Source: Enterobacter sp. RHBSTW-00175 (GTDB lineage: Bacteria; Pseudomonadota; Gammaproteobacteria; Enterobacterales; Enterobacteriaceae). From it: 64,000 nucleotides of DNA. The stretch covers positions 1,426,001 through 1,490,000 of the forward strand of contig NZ_CP055930.1 in assembly GCF_013927005.1 (NCBI RefSeq), in the 5' to 3' direction. A model generated the notes under the pieces. That model was not told where the DNA came from, did not search any database, and was given only the letters and a program-made list of their open reading frames with translations. This document shows positions 49,775 to 62,522 of this stretch, one piece after another (positions within the stretch are counted from its first letter, which is position 1; the number at the start of each line of letters is the position of its first letter). The position numbers were made by a program, and so were the translations under genes.

Positions 49775-50659
49775 CTATTGCTGGTCCGATTCTGCCAGGT
49801 CGTCTTGCTCCTGGCCCAAGAGCGATAATTCCAACAATGCATAACGGTGCTCAACGAAGTTGTGTACGTTGTTAGCAACCGCTAATTTGAACAGTGCCGT
49901 AGCGCTGTCCTTATCCCCCAGACTTAGGTAGTACTTACCTAAATAGAAGTTGGTTTCACTGAGATGCTCAGCGAGCGAGGTGTTATCCGTTGCGTCTGCC
50001 TTGAGTCTTTCCATCAGCGTTGCTTCGCTAATGTTACCCAGGTAGAACTCGACAATATTCCATCCCCATTGTTCCTTGTCCGACTTGTCGAAGCGTTGTT
50101 GTAACGCGTCTTTTGCCTGTTTTTCATTGAGCTTCTGCTCAACGATATAAAGCCACAGGCTACGGAAAGGATCATTAGGATCGTCATGATAAAACGCCAG
50201 CAGATCATCTTGCGCTAACTTATCACGACCGCCGTAGTACAATGCGATACCGCGATTCAAGTGCGCGTAGTTATAAGTTGGATCAAGCTCAAGTACAGAA
50301 TCAAACGCTTCATAGGCAGCATCAAAATTGCCTGCCTGCGTTAAATATATGCCTAAATAATTGAAAACTTCAGGCATATCAGGTCGGATTGCCAGCGCTT
50401 GTGAAAAATCATTTCGCGCTAATGCCCTCAGACCGAGACTATCATACAACACTCCGCGCTCATATAAAAGCTGTGCGCGTTCATCATCGGTTAAAGCCCG
50501 ACTGGCAAGAATTTGTTCCATGCGTGCCAGAATCACTTCCTGTTGCAAAGTCGGTTGCAATGGCACTGCGAGGACTTCGCTCTTACGCCAGGCAGAGTTG
50601 CTGCATCCTGCCAGCGTTAAAGCTGTCGCAACGAAACACCAGCGCAAAAAAGGCTTCAT
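49775..50659 (-). CDS. nlpI: NlpI, TPR outer membrane lipoprotein
   Basis: A 294-aa lipoprotein with lipobox LAGC, Cys19. It contains several tetratricopeptide repeats (about 62-95, [20 protein letters not shown]; 96-129, [20 protein letters not shown]; 130-163, [15 protein letters not shown]). In E. coli NlpI is an adaptor of the protease Prc and of peptidoglycan hydrolases. The start at 50659 begins the signal peptide and has GGGAG upstream; the frame is open further up. It follows pnp on the same strand. Confidence 0.95.
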   Translation of the reverse strand: MKPFLRWCFVATALTLAGCSNSAWRKSEVLAVPLQPTLQQEVILARMEQILASRALTDDERAQLLYERGVLYDSLGLRALARNDFSQALAIRPDMPEVFNYLGIYLTQAGNFDAAYEAFDSVLELDPTYNYAHLNRGIALYYGGRDKLAQDDLLAFYHDDPNDPFRSLWLYIVEQKLNEKQAKDALQQRFDKSDKEQWGWNIVEFYLGNISEATLMERLKADATDNTSLAEHLSETNFYLGKYYLSLGDKDSATALFKLAVANNVHNFVEHRYALLELSLLGQEQDDLAESDQQ

Positions 50660-50768
50660 TTCCCACTCCCGAAGACAACTATTGGATGAACGTCCTGTCC
50701 CCCGGCGGCTCAACAAGGCGTCCTGCCTGATAATAGGCCCTCCGCTAAGCGGAGGGCAAATGGCAACC

Positions 50769-52907
50769 TTACTCGCCTTGCTGTTCTGCTGCCGGCGCTT
50801 CTGGCGCAGCTGCAGGCTGAGACTGCTCGGTGGCTTCTTTAATGCTCAGACGGATACGGCCCTGGCGGTCAACTTCCAGAACTTTAACCGGTACTTCCTG
50901 ACCCATTTGCAGGTAATCCGTCACTTTCTCTACGCGCTTGTCAGCGATCTGAGAGATGTGAACCAGACCTTCTTTACCGCCACCGATGGCAACGAATGCG
51001 CCAAAGTCAACGATACGGGTCACTTTACCAGCGTAGATACGGCCCACTTCGATTTCTGCAGTAATTTCTTCGATACGACGAATAGCGAATTTCGCTTTCT
51101 CGCCATCGGTTGCAGCAATCTTCACGGTACCGTCATCTTCGATTTCGATGGTGGTGCCAGTTTCTTCGGTCAGAGCACGGATAACAGAACCGCCCTTACC
51201 GATAACATCTTTGATCTTGTCTGGATTGATCTTGATGGTGTGGATACGTGGAGCGAACTGAGAAATGTCGCCACGCGGCGCGTTAATCGCCTGTTCCATC
51301 ACGCCCAGGATGTGCAGACGCGCACCTTTAGCCTGATTCAGAGCAACCTGCATGATCTCTTTGGTGATACCTTCAATTTTGATATCCATCTGCAGTGCAG
51401 AGATACCGTCGCGGGAACCCGCAACTTTGAAGTCCATATCGCCCAGGTGGTCTTCGTCGCCCAGAATGTCAGACAGTACAACAAAGTTGTCGCCTTCTTT
51501 CACCAGACCCATTGCGATACCCGCAACAGCAGCTTTGATTGGCACGCCTGCATCCATCAACGCCAGAGATGCACCACACACGGAAGCCATGGATGAAGAA
51601 CCGTTGGATTCGGTGATTTCAGAAACCACACGCACGGTGTATGGGAATTTATCCGCTTCTGGCATCACAGCCAGCACGCCGCGCTTCGCCAGACGACCGT
51701 GACCAATTTCACGACGCTTCGGCGAACCAACCATACCGGTTTCACCTACGGAGTACGGAGGGAAGTTATAGTGGAACAGGAAGCTGTCAGTACGCTCGCC
51801 CATCAGTTCGTCGATGTTCTGTGCGTCACGCGCAGTACCCAGGGTCGCAGTAACCAGCGCCTGAGTTTCGCCACGGGTGAACAGTGCAGAACCGTGAGTA
51901 CGTGGCAGTACGCCAGTACGAACGTCCAGACCGCGGATCATGTCTTTCTCACGACCATCGATACGCGGCTCGCCTGCCAGTACGCGGCTACGAACAGCAT
52001 TTTTCTCGATTGCGTGCAGAATTTCGCTCAGCTCGTTAGCGTCCAGAGATTCATCTTCAGCAACCAGCGTAGCAATGGTTTCAGATTTGATGACATCAAT
52101 CTGCGCGTAACGCTCTTGTTTGTCGGTGATGCGGTATGCATCGCTCAGACGTGCGCCCGCCAGTGCAGCAACGCGTGCATTCAGCGCGTCGTTTACGGCT
52201 TCTGGCTGCCAGTCCCAACGTGGTTTACCGGCTTCTTTCACCAGGTCGTTGATGTTCTGGATAACAATCTGCTGCTGCTCGTGGCCAAATACCACGGCAC
52301 CCAGCATCTGGTCTTCGCTCAGCAATTCTGCTTCGGACTCAACCATCAGAACAGCGGCTTCAGTACCTGCAACAACCAGGTCCAGCTTACTCTCTTTCAG
52401 CTCTTCCTGGGTTGGGTTCAGTACGTACTGGTCGTTGATGTAGCCAACGCGCGCGGAACCGATTGGGCCATTGAATGGAATACCAGACAGAGACAGGGCA
52501 GCGGATGCACCGATCATTGCCACGATATCCGGGTTAACCTGCGGGTTAACGGAAACAACGGTCGCAATAACCTGAACTTCGTTTACGAAGCCTTCCGGGA
52601 ACAGCGGACGAACCGGGCGGTCAATCAGACGCGCAATCAGGGTTTCGCCTTCGCTTGGACGGCCTTCGCGACGGAAGAAGCCGCCTGGAATTTTACCGGC
52701 AGCGTAAGTACGCTCCTGGTAGTTAACGGTCAGCGGGAAGAAGTCCTGACCTGGTTTTGCTTTTTTCTGGCCAACAACAGTCACGAAGACTGCGGTGTCA
52801 TCCATGCTTACCATTACGGCAGCAGTAGCCTGACGCGCCATCATGCCGGTTTCCAGCGTGACGGTGTGTTGGCCATACTGGAATTTACGAACGATCGGAT
52901 TCAGCAA
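50769..52907 (-). CDS. pnp: Polynucleotide phosphorylase
   Basis: A 712-aa 3'-5' exoribonuclease, part of the RNA degradosome. Two RNase PH-like domains (1-215 and 310-545), with an alpha-helical domain between them, are followed by KH (about 553-612; [20 protein letters not shown]) and S1 (622-690; [19 protein letters not shown]). It begins with the unusual TTG used in E. coli, with AAGGA ten bases upstream. PNPase autoregulates through its 5' leader, where RNase III cuts. Tail [17 protein letters not shown] is one residue longer than in E. coli. Confidence 0.97.
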   Translation of the reverse strand: MLNPIVRKFQYGQHTVTLETGMMARQATAAVMVSMDDTAVFVTVVGQKKAKPGQDFFPLTVNYQERTYAAGKIPGGFFRREGRPSEGETLIARLIDRPVRPLFPEGFVNEVQVIATVVSVNPQVNPDIVAMIGASAALSLSGIPFNGPIGSARVGYINDQYVLNPTQEELKESKLDLVVAGTEAAVLMVESEAELLSEDQMLGAVVFGHEQQQIVIQNINDLVKEAGKPRWDWQPEAVNDALNARVAALAGARLSDAYRITDKQERYAQIDVIKSETIATLVAEDESLDANELSEILHAIEKNAVRSRVLAGEPRIDGREKDMIRGLDVRTGVLPRTHGSALFTRGETQALVTATLGTARDAQNIDELMGERTDSFLFHYNFPPYSVGETGMVGSPKRREIGHGRLAKRGVLAVMPEADKFPYTVRVVSEITESNGSSSMASVCGASLALMDAGVPIKAAVAGIAMGLVKEGDNFVVLSDILGDEDHLGDMDFKVAGSRDGISALQMDIKIEGITKEIMQVALNQAKGARLHILGVMEQAINAPRGDISQFAPRIHTIKINPDKIKDVIGKGGSVIRALTEETGTTIEIEDDGTVKIAATDGEKAKFAIRRIEEITAEIEVGRIYAGKVTRIVDFGAFVAIGGGKEGLVHISQIADKRVEKVTDYLQMGQEVPVKVLEVDRQGRIRLSIKEATEQSQPAAAPEAPAAEQQGE

Positions 52908-52931
52908 AGTTCTGTCCTTTCTTAGATGTTT

Positions 52932-52956
52932 GACAGCACACCACCGGCGTGCTGAC
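52932..52956 (-). promoter_or_regulatory. pnp leader stem-loop
   Basis: GTCAGCAC and GTGCTGTC in the minus-strand leader can pair (seven of eight), within 50 bases of the pnp start. In E. coli RNase III cuts a leader stem here as the first step of autoregulation. Confidence 0.5.
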
Positions 52957-52965
52957 GATTTAACC

Positions 52966-53134
52966 CGATCTTCTTCGCATCCTCGCGACTAATGACAACC
53001 GACACCCCCATGGGTGAAGCCTCTCATTAGCCGCGCGAACCTCTGCAATGAAGATCATTTATAGCAACAATACAATAGTTTCCAGTGAATTGCTGCCGTC
53101 TGGTTGAAAAAAGGGGCCATCAGGCCCCCTTTTC
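52966..53134 (+). ncRNA. sraG: Candidate SraG small RNA
   Basis: E. coli encodes SraG between pnp and rpsO on the opposite strand. Here, on the plus strand, a perfect -35 TTGACA at 52930-52935 is followed 18 bases later by GACGAT, and the pnp-rpsO hairpin (GGGGCC-ATCA-GGCCCC, CTTTTC) would terminate it at about 53134, giving about 169 nt, close to the known size. The -10 is weak and the 5' end is a prediction. Confidence 0.5.
53107..53131 (-). terminator. rpsO terminator (t1)
   Basis: GGGGCCTGATGGCCCC hairpin then TTTTTT on the minus strand, between rpsO and pnp. In E. coli it is a leaky terminator with readthrough into pnp. It can work in both directions. Confidence 0.85.
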
Positions 53135-53149
53135 TGAAACTCGCAAGAC

Positions 53150-53515
<366 letters not shown>

Positions 53516-53574
53516 TTAAGCGGCGATATTCTACTCGTCTCCCCTGTTTATCGCAAGGTGAGACGTTATCACCG

Positions 53575-54525
53575 TTAGCCTTCAACCGGGTATTCAACCA
53601 CCAGACGGCGCGGCGCGACACGCCCTTCGCCATCCATTTCACCCATGCCGATAAACTTACCGTCATCGCCTTCAGTTACACGGACCAGGCCTTCCAGTGG
53701 CGCCTCGGTGGTGCGAACAGGGTTACCATTTTTAAAATAAACGGAAGAGGTTAACGGCAGATTTACAACCGGGAAATCTGCAGCCGGGCTGTCCATCGGC
53801 ATTAACAGTGGATCAAGCAAATCCGCAGGAGAAACTCCCTGCGCTTCCGCCTGCTCAACCAATGCGCGAAGATGCTCAAGGGTCACCATACGTTCAACAG
53901 GGTATTTGCTGACAGCAAGGCGACGCAGGTAAATCACATGCGCACCACAGCCCAGCTTTTCGCCCAGATCGTCGATGATGGTACGAATATAAGTGCCTTT
54001 CGAGCAGTGAACTTCCAGCTCCAGTTCGTCGCCTTCGTGACGAATGAAAAGCAGTTCATACACGGTAATCGGACGAGCTTCACGCGGGACATCAATGCCC
54101 TGGCGTGCATATTCGTAGAGCTTCTTGCCCTGATACTTCAGCGCCGAATACATCGACGGCACCTGCATCGTGTCGCCACGGAAACTCTCCAGCGCGGCAT
54201 CGAGTTGCTCTGTACTGAAAGTTACAGGGCGCTCTTCAACAACCTGACCATCCGCATCGGATGTGTCCGTACGTTGGCCAAGCTTTGCGATCACGCGATA
54301 GCGCTTATCGGAATCAAGCAGATACTGGGAAAACTTGGTTGCTTCCCCCAGGCAAACCGGCAACATTCCGGTCGCCAGAGGATCCAATGCACCAGTGTGC
54401 CCCGCGCGGTTAGCGTTAAAAATACGCTTAACCTTTTGCAATACGTCGTTGCTGGAGGCGCCTTGCGGTTTATCCAGCAGTAACACACCATGCACATCGC
54501 GACCGCGACAACGAGGACGACTCAT
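53575..54525 (-). CDS. truB: TruB, tRNA pseudouridine-55 synthase
   Basis: A 316-aa pseudouridine synthase that modifies U55 in the T loop of tRNAs. The catalytic Asp is in [15 protein letters not shown] (Asp48); [16 protein letters not shown] and [15 protein letters not shown] are typical. A PUA-like C-terminal domain ends the protein. ATG overlaps the rbfA stop by one base (TGATG). Confidence 0.97.
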   Translation of the reverse strand: MSRPRCRGRDVHGVLLLDKPQGASSNDVLQKVKRIFNANRAGHTGALDPLATGMLPVCLGEATKFSQYLLDSDKRYRVIAKLGQRTDTSDADGQVVEERPVTFSTEQLDAALESFRGDTMQVPSMYSALKYQGKKLYEYARQGIDVPREARPITVYELLFIRHEGDELELEVHCSKGTYIRTIIDDLGEKLGCGAHVIYLRRLAVSKYPVERMVTLEHLRALVEQAEAQGVSPADLLDPLLMPMDSPAADFPVVNLPLTSSVYFKNGNPVRTTEAPLEGLVRVTEGDDGKFIGMGEMDGEGRVAPRRLVVEYPVEG

Positions 54526-54929
54526 CAGTCCTCCTTGCTGTCGTCCGCAGGGTTCACACGACGTTCATCGTCATGCTTCACCACGCTGGTCACCAGGTTG
54601 GACATACGCATACCTTCGACCAGTGAGTTGTCGTAGAAGAAGGTCAGTTCTGGCACGATGCGCAGGCGCATTGCCTTACCCAGCAGAGAGCGGATGAAGC
54701 CAGAGGCTTCCTGCAATGCTTTGATGCCGTTTTTAACTGCGGCTTCGTCCTGATCGTTCAGGAAAGTCACGAATACCTTGGCGTAGGCCAGGTCGCGGGA
54801 CATTTCCACACCAGACACGGTGGTCATCATACCCACGCGTGGGTCTTTAATTTCACGTTGCAGAATGAGTGCGATCTCTTTCTGCATTTCCTGCGCGACG
54901 CGCTGTGGGCGACCAAATTCTTTCGCCAT
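54525..54929 (-). CDS. rbfA: RbfA, 30S ribosome-binding factor A
   Basis: A 134-aa KH-fold protein needed for late 16S maturation and cold adaptation. Start at [10 protein letters not shown] (54929) is standard; six upstream codons are open but not used in E. coli. [15 protein letters not shown] and [17 protein letters not shown] are family motifs. A hairpin stands between it and infB. Confidence 0.96.
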   Translation of the reverse strand: MAKEFGRPQRVAQEMQKEIALILQREIKDPRVGMMTTVSGVEMSRDLAYAKVFVTFLNDQDEAAVKNGIKALQEASGFIRSLLGKAMRLRIVPELTFFYDNSLVEGMRMSNLVTSVVKHDDERRVNPADDSKED

Positions 54930-54948
54930 AATAAATTCTCCAGACAAA

Positions 54949-54972
54949 AAAGGGGCTAAAGCCCCTTTTTAA
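54949..54972. terminator. Intercistronic hairpin, infB-rbfA
   Basis: GGGGC-TAAA-GCCCC with A-tract before and T-tract after on both strands, thus a bidirectional terminator by sequence, inside the nusA-infB operon. A REP-like GCCGGGTGGCGCGAGGCGAT element adjoins it (54980-55005). Confidence 0.65.
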
Positions 54973-54979
54973 AATTATT

Positions 54980-55005
54980 GCCGGGTGGCGCGAGGCGATC
55001 CCGGC
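54980..55005. repeat. REP-like element, infB-rbfA
   Basis: GCCGGGTGGCG ... CGATCCCGGC imperfect hairpin between the infB stop and the hairpin at 54949. Confidence 0.45.
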
Positions 55006-55018
55006 TTACTCTCGATCG

Positions 55019-57709
55019 TTACGCAATGGTACGCTGAATTTCGATGATCTCGAACACTTCGATCATATCGCCAACGCGAACGTCGTTGTAGTTCTTCACG
55101 CCGATACCACATTCCATGCCGTTACGGACTTCGTTAACGTCATCTTTGAAGCGGCGCAGGGATTCCAGCTCGCCTTCGTAGATAACCACGTTGTCACGCA
55201 GAACGCGGATTGGGTTGTGACGCTTGATGTTACCTTCGGTAACCATACAGCCCGCGATCGCACCGAATTTCGGCGATTTGAACACGTCACGAACTTCAGC
55301 CAGACCGATGATCTGCTGTTTCAGCTCAGGAGACAGCATCCCGCTCATTGCGGCTTTCACTTCGTCGATCAGGTTATAGATGACGGAGTAGTAGCGCAGA
55401 TCCAGGCTTTCGGATTCAATAACTTTACGCGCAGACGCGTCAGCACGAACGTTGAAACCAACCAGAATTGCGTTAGATGCAGCAGCCAGGGTTGCGTCAG
55501 TTTCGGTGATACCACCTACACCAGAACCGATGATCTTCACTTTCACTTCGTCAGTAGACAGTTTCAGCAAGGAGTCGGAGATCGCTTCCACAGAACCCTG
55601 AACGTCTGCTTTCAGAACGATGTTCACTTCGTGAACTTCGCCTTCGGTCATGTTGGCAAACATGTTCTCGAGTTTAGATTTCTGCTGACGAGCCAGTTTA
55701 ACTTCACGGAATTTGCCCTGACGATACAGTGCAACTTCACGCGCTTTCTTCTCGTCACGAACTACGGTGACTTCATCACCCGCAGCCGGTACACCGGACA
55801 GACCCAGGATTTCCACTGGAATGGATGGACCCGCTTCCAGCACTTCCTGACCCAGTTCGTTACGCATCGCACGCACGCGGCCGTATTCGAAACCACACAG
55901 AACGATGTCGCCTTTGTTCAGCGTACCTTCACGAACCAGAACCGTTGCAACCGGACCACGACCTTTATCCAGGAAGGATTCGATTACCGCGCCGCTCGCC
56001 ATACCATTACGGATCGCTTTCAGTTCCAGAACTTCAGCCTGGAGCAGGATAGCGTTCAGCAGGTCGTCGATACCGGTACCCGCTTTTGCCGATACAGGAA
56101 TGAACTGCGCTTCGCCGCCCCACTCTTCCGGCATAACGCCGTACTGAGACAGTTCGTTCTTAACGCGATCCAGGTCAGCTTCTGGCTTATCAATTTTGTT
56201 CACTGCAACAACCAGAGGCACCTGCGCCGCTTTCGCGTGCTGGATAGCTTCAATGGTCTGTGGCATCACGCCATCGTCTGCTGCAACAACCAGAACAACG
56301 ATATCCGTTGCCTGAGCACCACGAGCACGCATTGAGGTAAACGCGGCGTGGCCTGGGGTATCCAGGAAGGTGATCATGCCGTTATCAGTTTCTACGTGGT
56401 ATGCACCGATGTGCTGGGTAATACCACCCGCTTCACCGGATGCCACTTTCGTCGAACGAATGTAGTCAAGCAGAGAGGTTTTACCGTGGTCAACGTGACC
56501 CATGATGGTCACTACTGGTGCACGCGGTTCTGCCGCAGCGCCAGTGTCACGGTCGCTCATTACTGCTTCTTCCAGCTCGTTTTCACGACGCAGGATAACT
56601 TTATGGCCCATCTCTTCTGCAACCAGCTGTGCAGTTTCCTGGTCGATAACCTGGTTGATGGTAGCCATTGCGCCCAGTTTCATCATCGCTTTGATGACCT
56701 GAGAGCCTTTAACCGCCATTTTGTTAGCCAGATCGCCAACAGTGATGGTTTCGCCAATCACAACGTCACGGTTAACAGCCTGAGCTGGCTTCTGGAAGCC
56801 CTGTTGCAGTGAAGAACCTTTACGTTGTTTGCCGCCTTTACCACCGCGAATGGCCGCACGGGCTTCTTCACGGTCAGCTTTAGACTCGGCGTGTTTGTTG
56901 CCTTTTTTCGCTGGGCGCGCAGCTTTAGTATTACGGCCACGGCCACGACCGCCTTCAACTTCACGGTCGTTGTCGTCTTCAGCCTGACGCGCGTGCTGAG
57001 AAGTGGTCACGTGATAATCGCTGGTGTCTTCAGTCGGCTCAGCGGTATTCACACCATTCTTCTCATTTTCTTCTGCCATGCGGCGCGCTTCTTCAGCCAC
57101 GCGGCGAGCTTCTTCTTCCAGCTTACGGCGTGCTTCTTCTTCCGCTTTACGCTTCAGATCGGCTGCTTCATTTTCACGGCGGGCTTTTTCAGCCTGGGCA
57201 GTTTTGGTCATTTCGTCGGTCTGTTGATTGCTCACTTTGTCTTTTTCCGCAGCGTCACGCTTCACTTTATCACTTGTGTCGCGTTTCGCTTTTTCTGCGG
57301 CCTCACGTTCAGCTTTTAATTCTGCCTCGCGTTTGGCAGTTGCTTCTGCCTCACGCTGAGCTTGTTCTTCCGCTTCACGCTGTGCCTGCTCTTCCGCGGC
57401 AAGGCGTTCTGCCTCTTGCGGATCACGTTTTACAAAGGTGCGCGTCTTGCGGACTTCAATTTGTACCGATTTGCTTTTACCACCGGTACCTGGGATATTC
57501 AACGTGCTGCGGGTTTTTCGCTGCAACGTCAGCTTGTCAGGCGTTGAACCGTGTTCACGGTTCAAATGCGCTAACAAGGTTTGTTTTTCAGTCGCAGTCA
57601 CCGAGTCATCAGCGGACTTTGGGATCCCTGCATCAGCAAATTGCTGTACCAGGCGGTCCACAGAGGTCTGAATCTCGGCAGCCAGCGATTTTACAGTTAC
57701 ATCAGTCAT
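55019..57709 (-). CDS. infB: Translation initiation factor IF-2
   Basis: An 896-aa GTPase placing fMet-tRNA on the 30S. N-terminal IF2-N domain (1-50), then a long charged helical region (about 95-215, repeated [20 protein letters not shown] type), a second IF2-N domain (about 320-370), G domain with [14 protein letters not shown] and NKID, and C1/C2 domains ending [12 protein letters not shown]. Internal starts that give IF2-beta in E. coli were not examined. It lies 24 bases after nusA. Confidence 0.97.
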   Translation of the reverse strand: MTDVTVKSLAAEIQTSVDRLVQQFADAGIPKSADDSVTATEKQTLLAHLNREHGSTPDKLTLQRKTRSTLNIPGTGGKSKSVQIEVRKTRTFVKRDPQEAERLAAEEQAQREAEEQAQREAEATAKREAELKAEREAAEKAKRDTSDKVKRDAAEKDKVSNQQTDEMTKTAQAEKARRENEAADLKRKAEEEARRKLEEEARRVAEEARRMAEENEKNGVNTAEPTEDTSDYHVTTSQHARQAEDDNDREVEGGRGRGRNTKAARPAKKGNKHAESKADREEARAAIRGGKGGKQRKGSSLQQGFQKPAQAVNRDVVIGETITVGDLANKMAVKGSQVIKAMMKLGAMATINQVIDQETAQLVAEEMGHKVILRRENELEEAVMSDRDTGAAAEPRAPVVTIMGHVDHGKTSLLDYIRSTKVASGEAGGITQHIGAYHVETDNGMITFLDTPGHAAFTSMRARGAQATDIVVLVVAADDGVMPQTIEAIQHAKAAQVPLVVAVNKIDKPEADLDRVKNELSQYGVMPEEWGGEAQFIPVSAKAGTGIDDLLNAILLQAEVLELKAIRNGMASGAVIESFLDKGRGPVATVLVREGTLNKGDIVLCGFEYGRVRAMRNELGQEVLEAGPSIPVEILGLSGVPAAGDEVTVVRDEKKAREVALYRQGKFREVKLARQQKSKLENMFANMTEGEVHEVNIVLKADVQGSVEAISDSLLKLSTDEVKVKIIGSGVGGITETDATLAAASNAILVGFNVRADASARKVIESESLDLRYYSVIYNLIDEVKAAMSGMLSPELKQQIIGLAEVRDVFKSPKFGAIAGCMVTEGNIKRHNPIRVLRDNVVIYEGELESLRRFKDDVNEVRNGMECGIGVKNYNDVRVGDMIEVFEIIEIQRTIA

Positions 57710-57733
57710 GCTGTTCCTTCCTGCTACAGTTTA

Positions 57734-59236
57734 TTACGCTTCGTCGCCGAACCAGCAAATATTACGTGCGGCCATGATGAGTTCGCCGGCTTTCTCGTCG
57801 GTTAAACCTTCGATATCAGCCAGGTCATCAACGCCTTGCTCAGCGAGATCTTCCAGCGTACAAACACCACGGGCAGCCAGCTTGAACGCAATCGCACGAT
57901 CAAGACCTTCCAGATTCAGCAGGTCATCAGCCGGCTTATTATCGCCAAGGCTTTCTTCCTGAGCCAGTGCCAGGGTGGTCAGTGCGTTTTTAGCGCGTTC
58001 ACGCAGGGCTTCAACGGTTGGCTCATCCAGACCGTCAATTTCCAGCAGCTCTTTCATTGGCACATAGGCCAGTTCTTCCAGCGAGGAGAAGCCTTCTTCA
58101 ACCAGGACGGTGGCGAAATCTTCGTCAATATCCAGGTATTTAGTGAAGGTATCAATCGCTGCATGGGCTTCAGCCTGATGCTTAGCCTGCAGGTCATCAA
58201 CGGTCATCACGTTGAGTTCCCAACCGCTCAGCTGTGAAGCCAGACGAACGTTCTGGCCATTACGGCCGATAGCCTGCGCCAGGTTACCCGCTTCAACGGC
58301 GATATCCATGGTGTGCTTGTCTTCGTCAACCACAATAGATGCGACATCAGCCGGCGCCATTGCGTTGATAACGAACTGCGCTGGGTTGTCGTCCCACAGG
58401 ACGATATCGATACGCTCGCCGCCCAGTTCAGTAGAAACAGCCTGAACACGCGCACCGCGCATACCTACACATGCACCCACTGGATCGATACGCTTGTCGT
58501 TGGTTTTCACAGCGATTTTCGCGCGAGAACCAGGATCACGGGCAGCGGCTTTAATTTCGATAACTTCTTCGCCGATTTCCGGCACTTCGATACGGAACAG
58601 TTCAACCAGCATTTCTGGTTTAGAACGGGTCACGAACAGCTGCGCACCACGTGCTTCAGGGCGAACGGCATACAGAACACCACGGATACGGTCGCCAGGA
58701 CGGAAGTTTTCACGCGGCAGCATGTCTTCACGCAGGATAACGGCTTCAGCGTTACCCGCCAGCCCTTCGGATTTGACTTCCAGAGAGATGTTGTCGCGGT
58801 TAACTTTCTTCACCACGCCAGTAACGATTTCGCCTTCCTGGTCGCGGAACTGATCGACAACCATTGCGCGCTCAGCTTCACGTACTTTCTGTACGATAAC
58901 CTGTTTCGCCGTCTGAGTGGTGATACGGTCAAAGGTCACAGATTCGATCTGATCTTCAACGTACTCGCCAACGTTCAGACTTTCGTCTTCGAAACGCGCT
59001 GCTTCCAGCGTGATTTCTTTGGTTGGCTGAGTCACTTCTTCAACAATCACCCAACGACGGAATGTATCGAAGTCACCGCTTTTACGATCGATTTCTACGC
59101 GAACATCGATCTCTTGTTCGTATTTTTTCTTGGTTGCTGTAGCCAGTGCACTTTCCAGCGCTTCGAAAATTTTCTCACGCGGCAGTGATTTCTCGTTGGA
59201 AACGGCTTCAACAACAGCCAAAATTTCTTTGTTCAT
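57734..59236 (-). CDS. nusA: NusA, transcription elongation/termination factor
   Basis: A 500-aa RNA polymerase-binding factor. N-domain 1-135, S1 about 137-200 ([20 protein letters not shown]), KH1 and KH2 about 200-345 ([39 protein letters not shown]), and two acidic repeats in the C-terminal 150 residues. Slightly longer than E. coli (495). 28 bases after rimP. Confidence 0.97.
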   Translation of the reverse strand: MNKEILAVVEAVSNEKSLPREKIFEALESALATATKKKYEQEIDVRVEIDRKSGDFDTFRRWVIVEEVTQPTKEITLEAARFEDESLNVGEYVEDQIESVTFDRITTQTAKQVIVQKVREAERAMVVDQFRDQEGEIVTGVVKKVNRDNISLEVKSEGLAGNAEAVILREDMLPRENFRPGDRIRGVLYAVRPEARGAQLFVTRSKPEMLVELFRIEVPEIGEEVIEIKAAARDPGSRAKIAVKTNDKRIDPVGACVGMRGARVQAVSTELGGERIDIVLWDDNPAQFVINAMAPADVASIVVDEDKHTMDIAVEAGNLAQAIGRNGQNVRLASQLSGWELNVMTVDDLQAKHQAEAHAAIDTFTKYLDIDEDFATVLVEEGFSSLEELAYVPMKELLEIDGLDEPTVEALRERAKNALTTLALAQEESLGDNKPADDLLNLEGLDRAIAFKLAARGVCTLEDLAEQGVDDLADIEGLTDEKAGELIMAARNICWFGDEA

Positions 59237-59264
59237 CGCGGGCTTTTCACCTCAATCCAGACTG

Positions 59265-59717
59265 TTAAAAGTGGGGAACCAGGTTCGCCTTCTGGATATT
59301 ACTCAGCGCGAACACTTCATCTTTGCCTTCGACTGTCACCGTGATCATTTCACCATCAACGGCTTTGATAATACCCTGCCATTTGCGGCGGTTCTGTACG
59401 GCCATACGCAGAACGAGAGCCACTTCTTCACCGGTAAAGCGCACATAGTGCTCGGCCGTGAACATCGGGCGATCGAGGCCAGGTGAGGAAACTTCCAGGT
59501 TATAGGCAACGGTGATCGGATCTTCAACATCCATTACCGCGCTCACCTGGTGGCTAACATCAGCACAATCATCAACATTGATGCCATCTTCACTATCAAT
59601 ATAGATGCGCAGCGTCGATGTACGGCCGCGAACGAATTCGATGCCGACCAGTTCGTAGCCCAGTGCTTCGACCGGTGCAGTAATCATCTCTGTTAATTTT
59701 TGCTCTAATGTGGACAA
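59265..59717 (-). CDS. rimP: RimP, ribosome maturation factor
   Basis: A 150-aa 30S assembly factor. The core [19 protein letters not shown] and [12 protein letters not shown] are diagnostic. TTG at 59717, with GGGGGTGGG before it, gives the E. coli length; an ATG at 59747 would add ten residues but overlaps the terminator hairpin at 59742. It follows metY in the known metY-rimP-nusA-infB operon. Confidence 0.95.
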   Translation of the reverse strand: MSTLEQKLTEMITAPVEALGYELVGIEFVRGRTSTLRIYIDSEDGINVDDCADVSHQVSAVMDVEDPITVAYNLEVSSPGLDRPMFTAEHYVRFTGEEVALVLRMAVQNRRKWQGIIKAVDGEMITVTVEGKDEVFALSNIQKANLVPHF

Positions 59718-59733
59718 GCCCACCCCCAAGACA

Positions 59734-59754
59734 TAAAAAAAGGGCATAAAGCCC
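59734..59754 (-). terminator. Second terminator between metY and rimP
   Basis: GGGC-TTTAT-GCCC then eight T residues on the minus strand, only 17 bases before the rimP start. Confidence 0.7.
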
Positions 59755-59775
59755 AGTTATTCTGTAGTCAGATAA

Positions 59776-59802
59776 CAAAAAACCCCGATAAATCGGGGCT
59801 TT
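59776..59802 (-). terminator. metY terminator
   Basis: AGCCCCGATTTATCGGGG hairpin then TTTTTT on the minus strand, about 120 bases after metY. Readthrough is needed for rimP-nusA-infB unless they have their own promoter. Confidence 0.85.
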
Positions 59803-59924
59803 AGATAACTGAACCCTATAGCCGCAACTGCGGCCTGGAGCACTTTCTGAAAGAATTTTTTCAAATCCAGCTACGAAGGCTCTAAGTCTTCACAGTATAT
59901 TTGAAAAAGAACTTTATGGGAAAG

Positions 59925-60001
<77 letters not shown>

Positions 60002-60016
60002 CCTGAAACGTGGCAA

Positions 60017-60045
60017 ATTCTACGCCTTTTGGGTAGAAAATGCAA
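60017..60045 (-). promoter_or_regulatory. metY promoter
   Basis: -35 TTGCAT and -10 TAGAAT, exactly 17 bases apart, about 15 bases upstream of the tRNA on the minus strand. Confidence 0.75.
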
Positions 60046-61691
<1,646 letters not shown>

Positions 61692-61710
61692 TCGCTTATC
61701 AGAATGGAAA

Positions 61711-61735
61711 AAGGCGCCTGATGGGCGCCTTTTTT
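61711..61735 (+). terminator. argG terminator
   Basis: AAGGCGCC-TGATG-GGCGCCTT then TTTTT on the plus strand. Confidence 0.9.
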
Positions 61736-61747
61736 ATTTGGATTTTC

Positions 61748-61804
61748 GTAGGCCCGGTAAGCGCAGGGCAACATGGCGAGTGGCGCTGCGCTTACCCGCC
61801 CTAC
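61748..61804. repeat. REP element pair
   Basis: GTAGGCCCGGTAAGCGCAGG ... GGCGCTGCGCTTACCCGCCC forms a large stem, typical BIME-like repeat between convergent argG and leuU. Confidence 0.7.
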
Positions 61805-61828
61805 AAAAGACAAAACTACAGACGAAAA

Positions 61829-61854
61829 AAAAGACGTCTTTCGACGTCTTTTTT
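61829..61854. terminator. leuU terminator, bidirectional
   Basis: AAGACGTC-TTTC-GACGTCTT with A-run and T-run on the two sides, 12 bases beyond leuU on its strand. Confidence 0.8.
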
Positions 61855-61863
61855 CTGGAATAT

Positions 61864-61950
61864 TGGTACCGAGGATGGGACTCGAACCCACAAGCCCGTT
61901 AGGGCACTACCACCTCAAGGTAGCGTGTCTACCAATTCCACCACCTCGGT
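61864..61950 (-). tRNA. leuU: tRNA-Leu (GAG)
   Basis: 87 nt with the long variable arm of tRNA-Leu, beginning ACCGAGGTGGTGGAATTGGT and ending TACCA with encoded CCA. Anticodon GAG in CTTGAGG. It lies 14 bases past the secG stop, so the two are likely co-transcribed. Confidence 0.96.
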
Positions 61951-61963
61951 ACAGATACTGCTT

Positions 61964-62299
61964 TTAGTGCGGGATATCGCTGGTCGGCTTAGCCGGTTCA
62001 GCTGGCTGAGTAGTCTGCTCAGTTTTTGCTGGCGCACTCAGGTTTTCCCACTCGCTTCCTTTACTGGTCTTGTTGCTGTTGATATTGCCCAGCGCCAGAC
62101 TGATGATGAAGAACAGCGTGGCCAGAATCGCAGTTGTACGGGTCATGAAGTTCGCAGAACCACTTGAACCAAACAGCGTACCGGAAGCGCCTGCTCCGAA
62201 GGAGGCTCCCATATCAGCGCCTTTACCTTGTTGCAGCATGATCAGCGCTACGAGAGCGATGGCTACAATAAGGAAAATAACTAAAAGAGCTTCGTACAT
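61964..62299 (-). CDS. secG: SecG, preprotein translocase subunit
   Basis: A 111-aa inner membrane protein of the SecYEG channel. Two membrane segments (about 2-23, ALLVIFLIVAIALVALIML; 52-72, TAILATLFFIISLAL) are joined by a Gly-rich loop (GASFGAGASGTLFG), with a polar C-terminal tail. Start at MYEALL (62299); sixteen upstream codons are open but do not match E. coli. Confidence 0.96.
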   Translation of the reverse strand: MYEALLVIFLIVAIALVALIMLQQGKGADMGASFGAGASGTLFGSSGSANFMTRTTAILATLFFIISLALGNINSNKTSKGSEWENLSAPAKTEQTTQPAEPAKPTSDIPH

Positions 62300-62482
62300 A
62301 ATCAACCTGTTCCTTGCGGATTTGCCGCATACCAATGCTTCGACCAATTAGCAGGATTTTTGTTTCCCACTGAAGCGGGTGTGAATACTAACCAATGCGG
62401 ATGACCTTCGCAAGGGCATTTTCAGTGCATTGTATCAACTGCGGAAAAAAACAGCAAAACGCCATTAATTGCACAAAACAAA

Positions 62483-62506
62483 GGCGGCAAGCGCCGCCTT
62501 TTTAAA
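62483..62506 (-). terminator. Putative glmM terminator
   Basis: AAGGCGGC-GCT-TGCCGCCTT-type hairpin followed by TTGTTTTG on the minus strand, past the glmM stop. Confidence 0.65.
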
Positions 62507-62522
62507 CACTTAACATGAAAAA

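Noticed and set aside
51699..52925. 408-codon plus-strand open frame opposite pnp
   Set aside because: Shadow of a highly biased gene; same explanation for long frames opposite infB (55217-56335) and nusA (58313-59188).
55019..57709. Coding repeats of infB N-terminal region as tandem DNA repeats
   Set aside because: The Glu/Ala/Arg-rich helical repeats are normal for enterobacterial IF-2.
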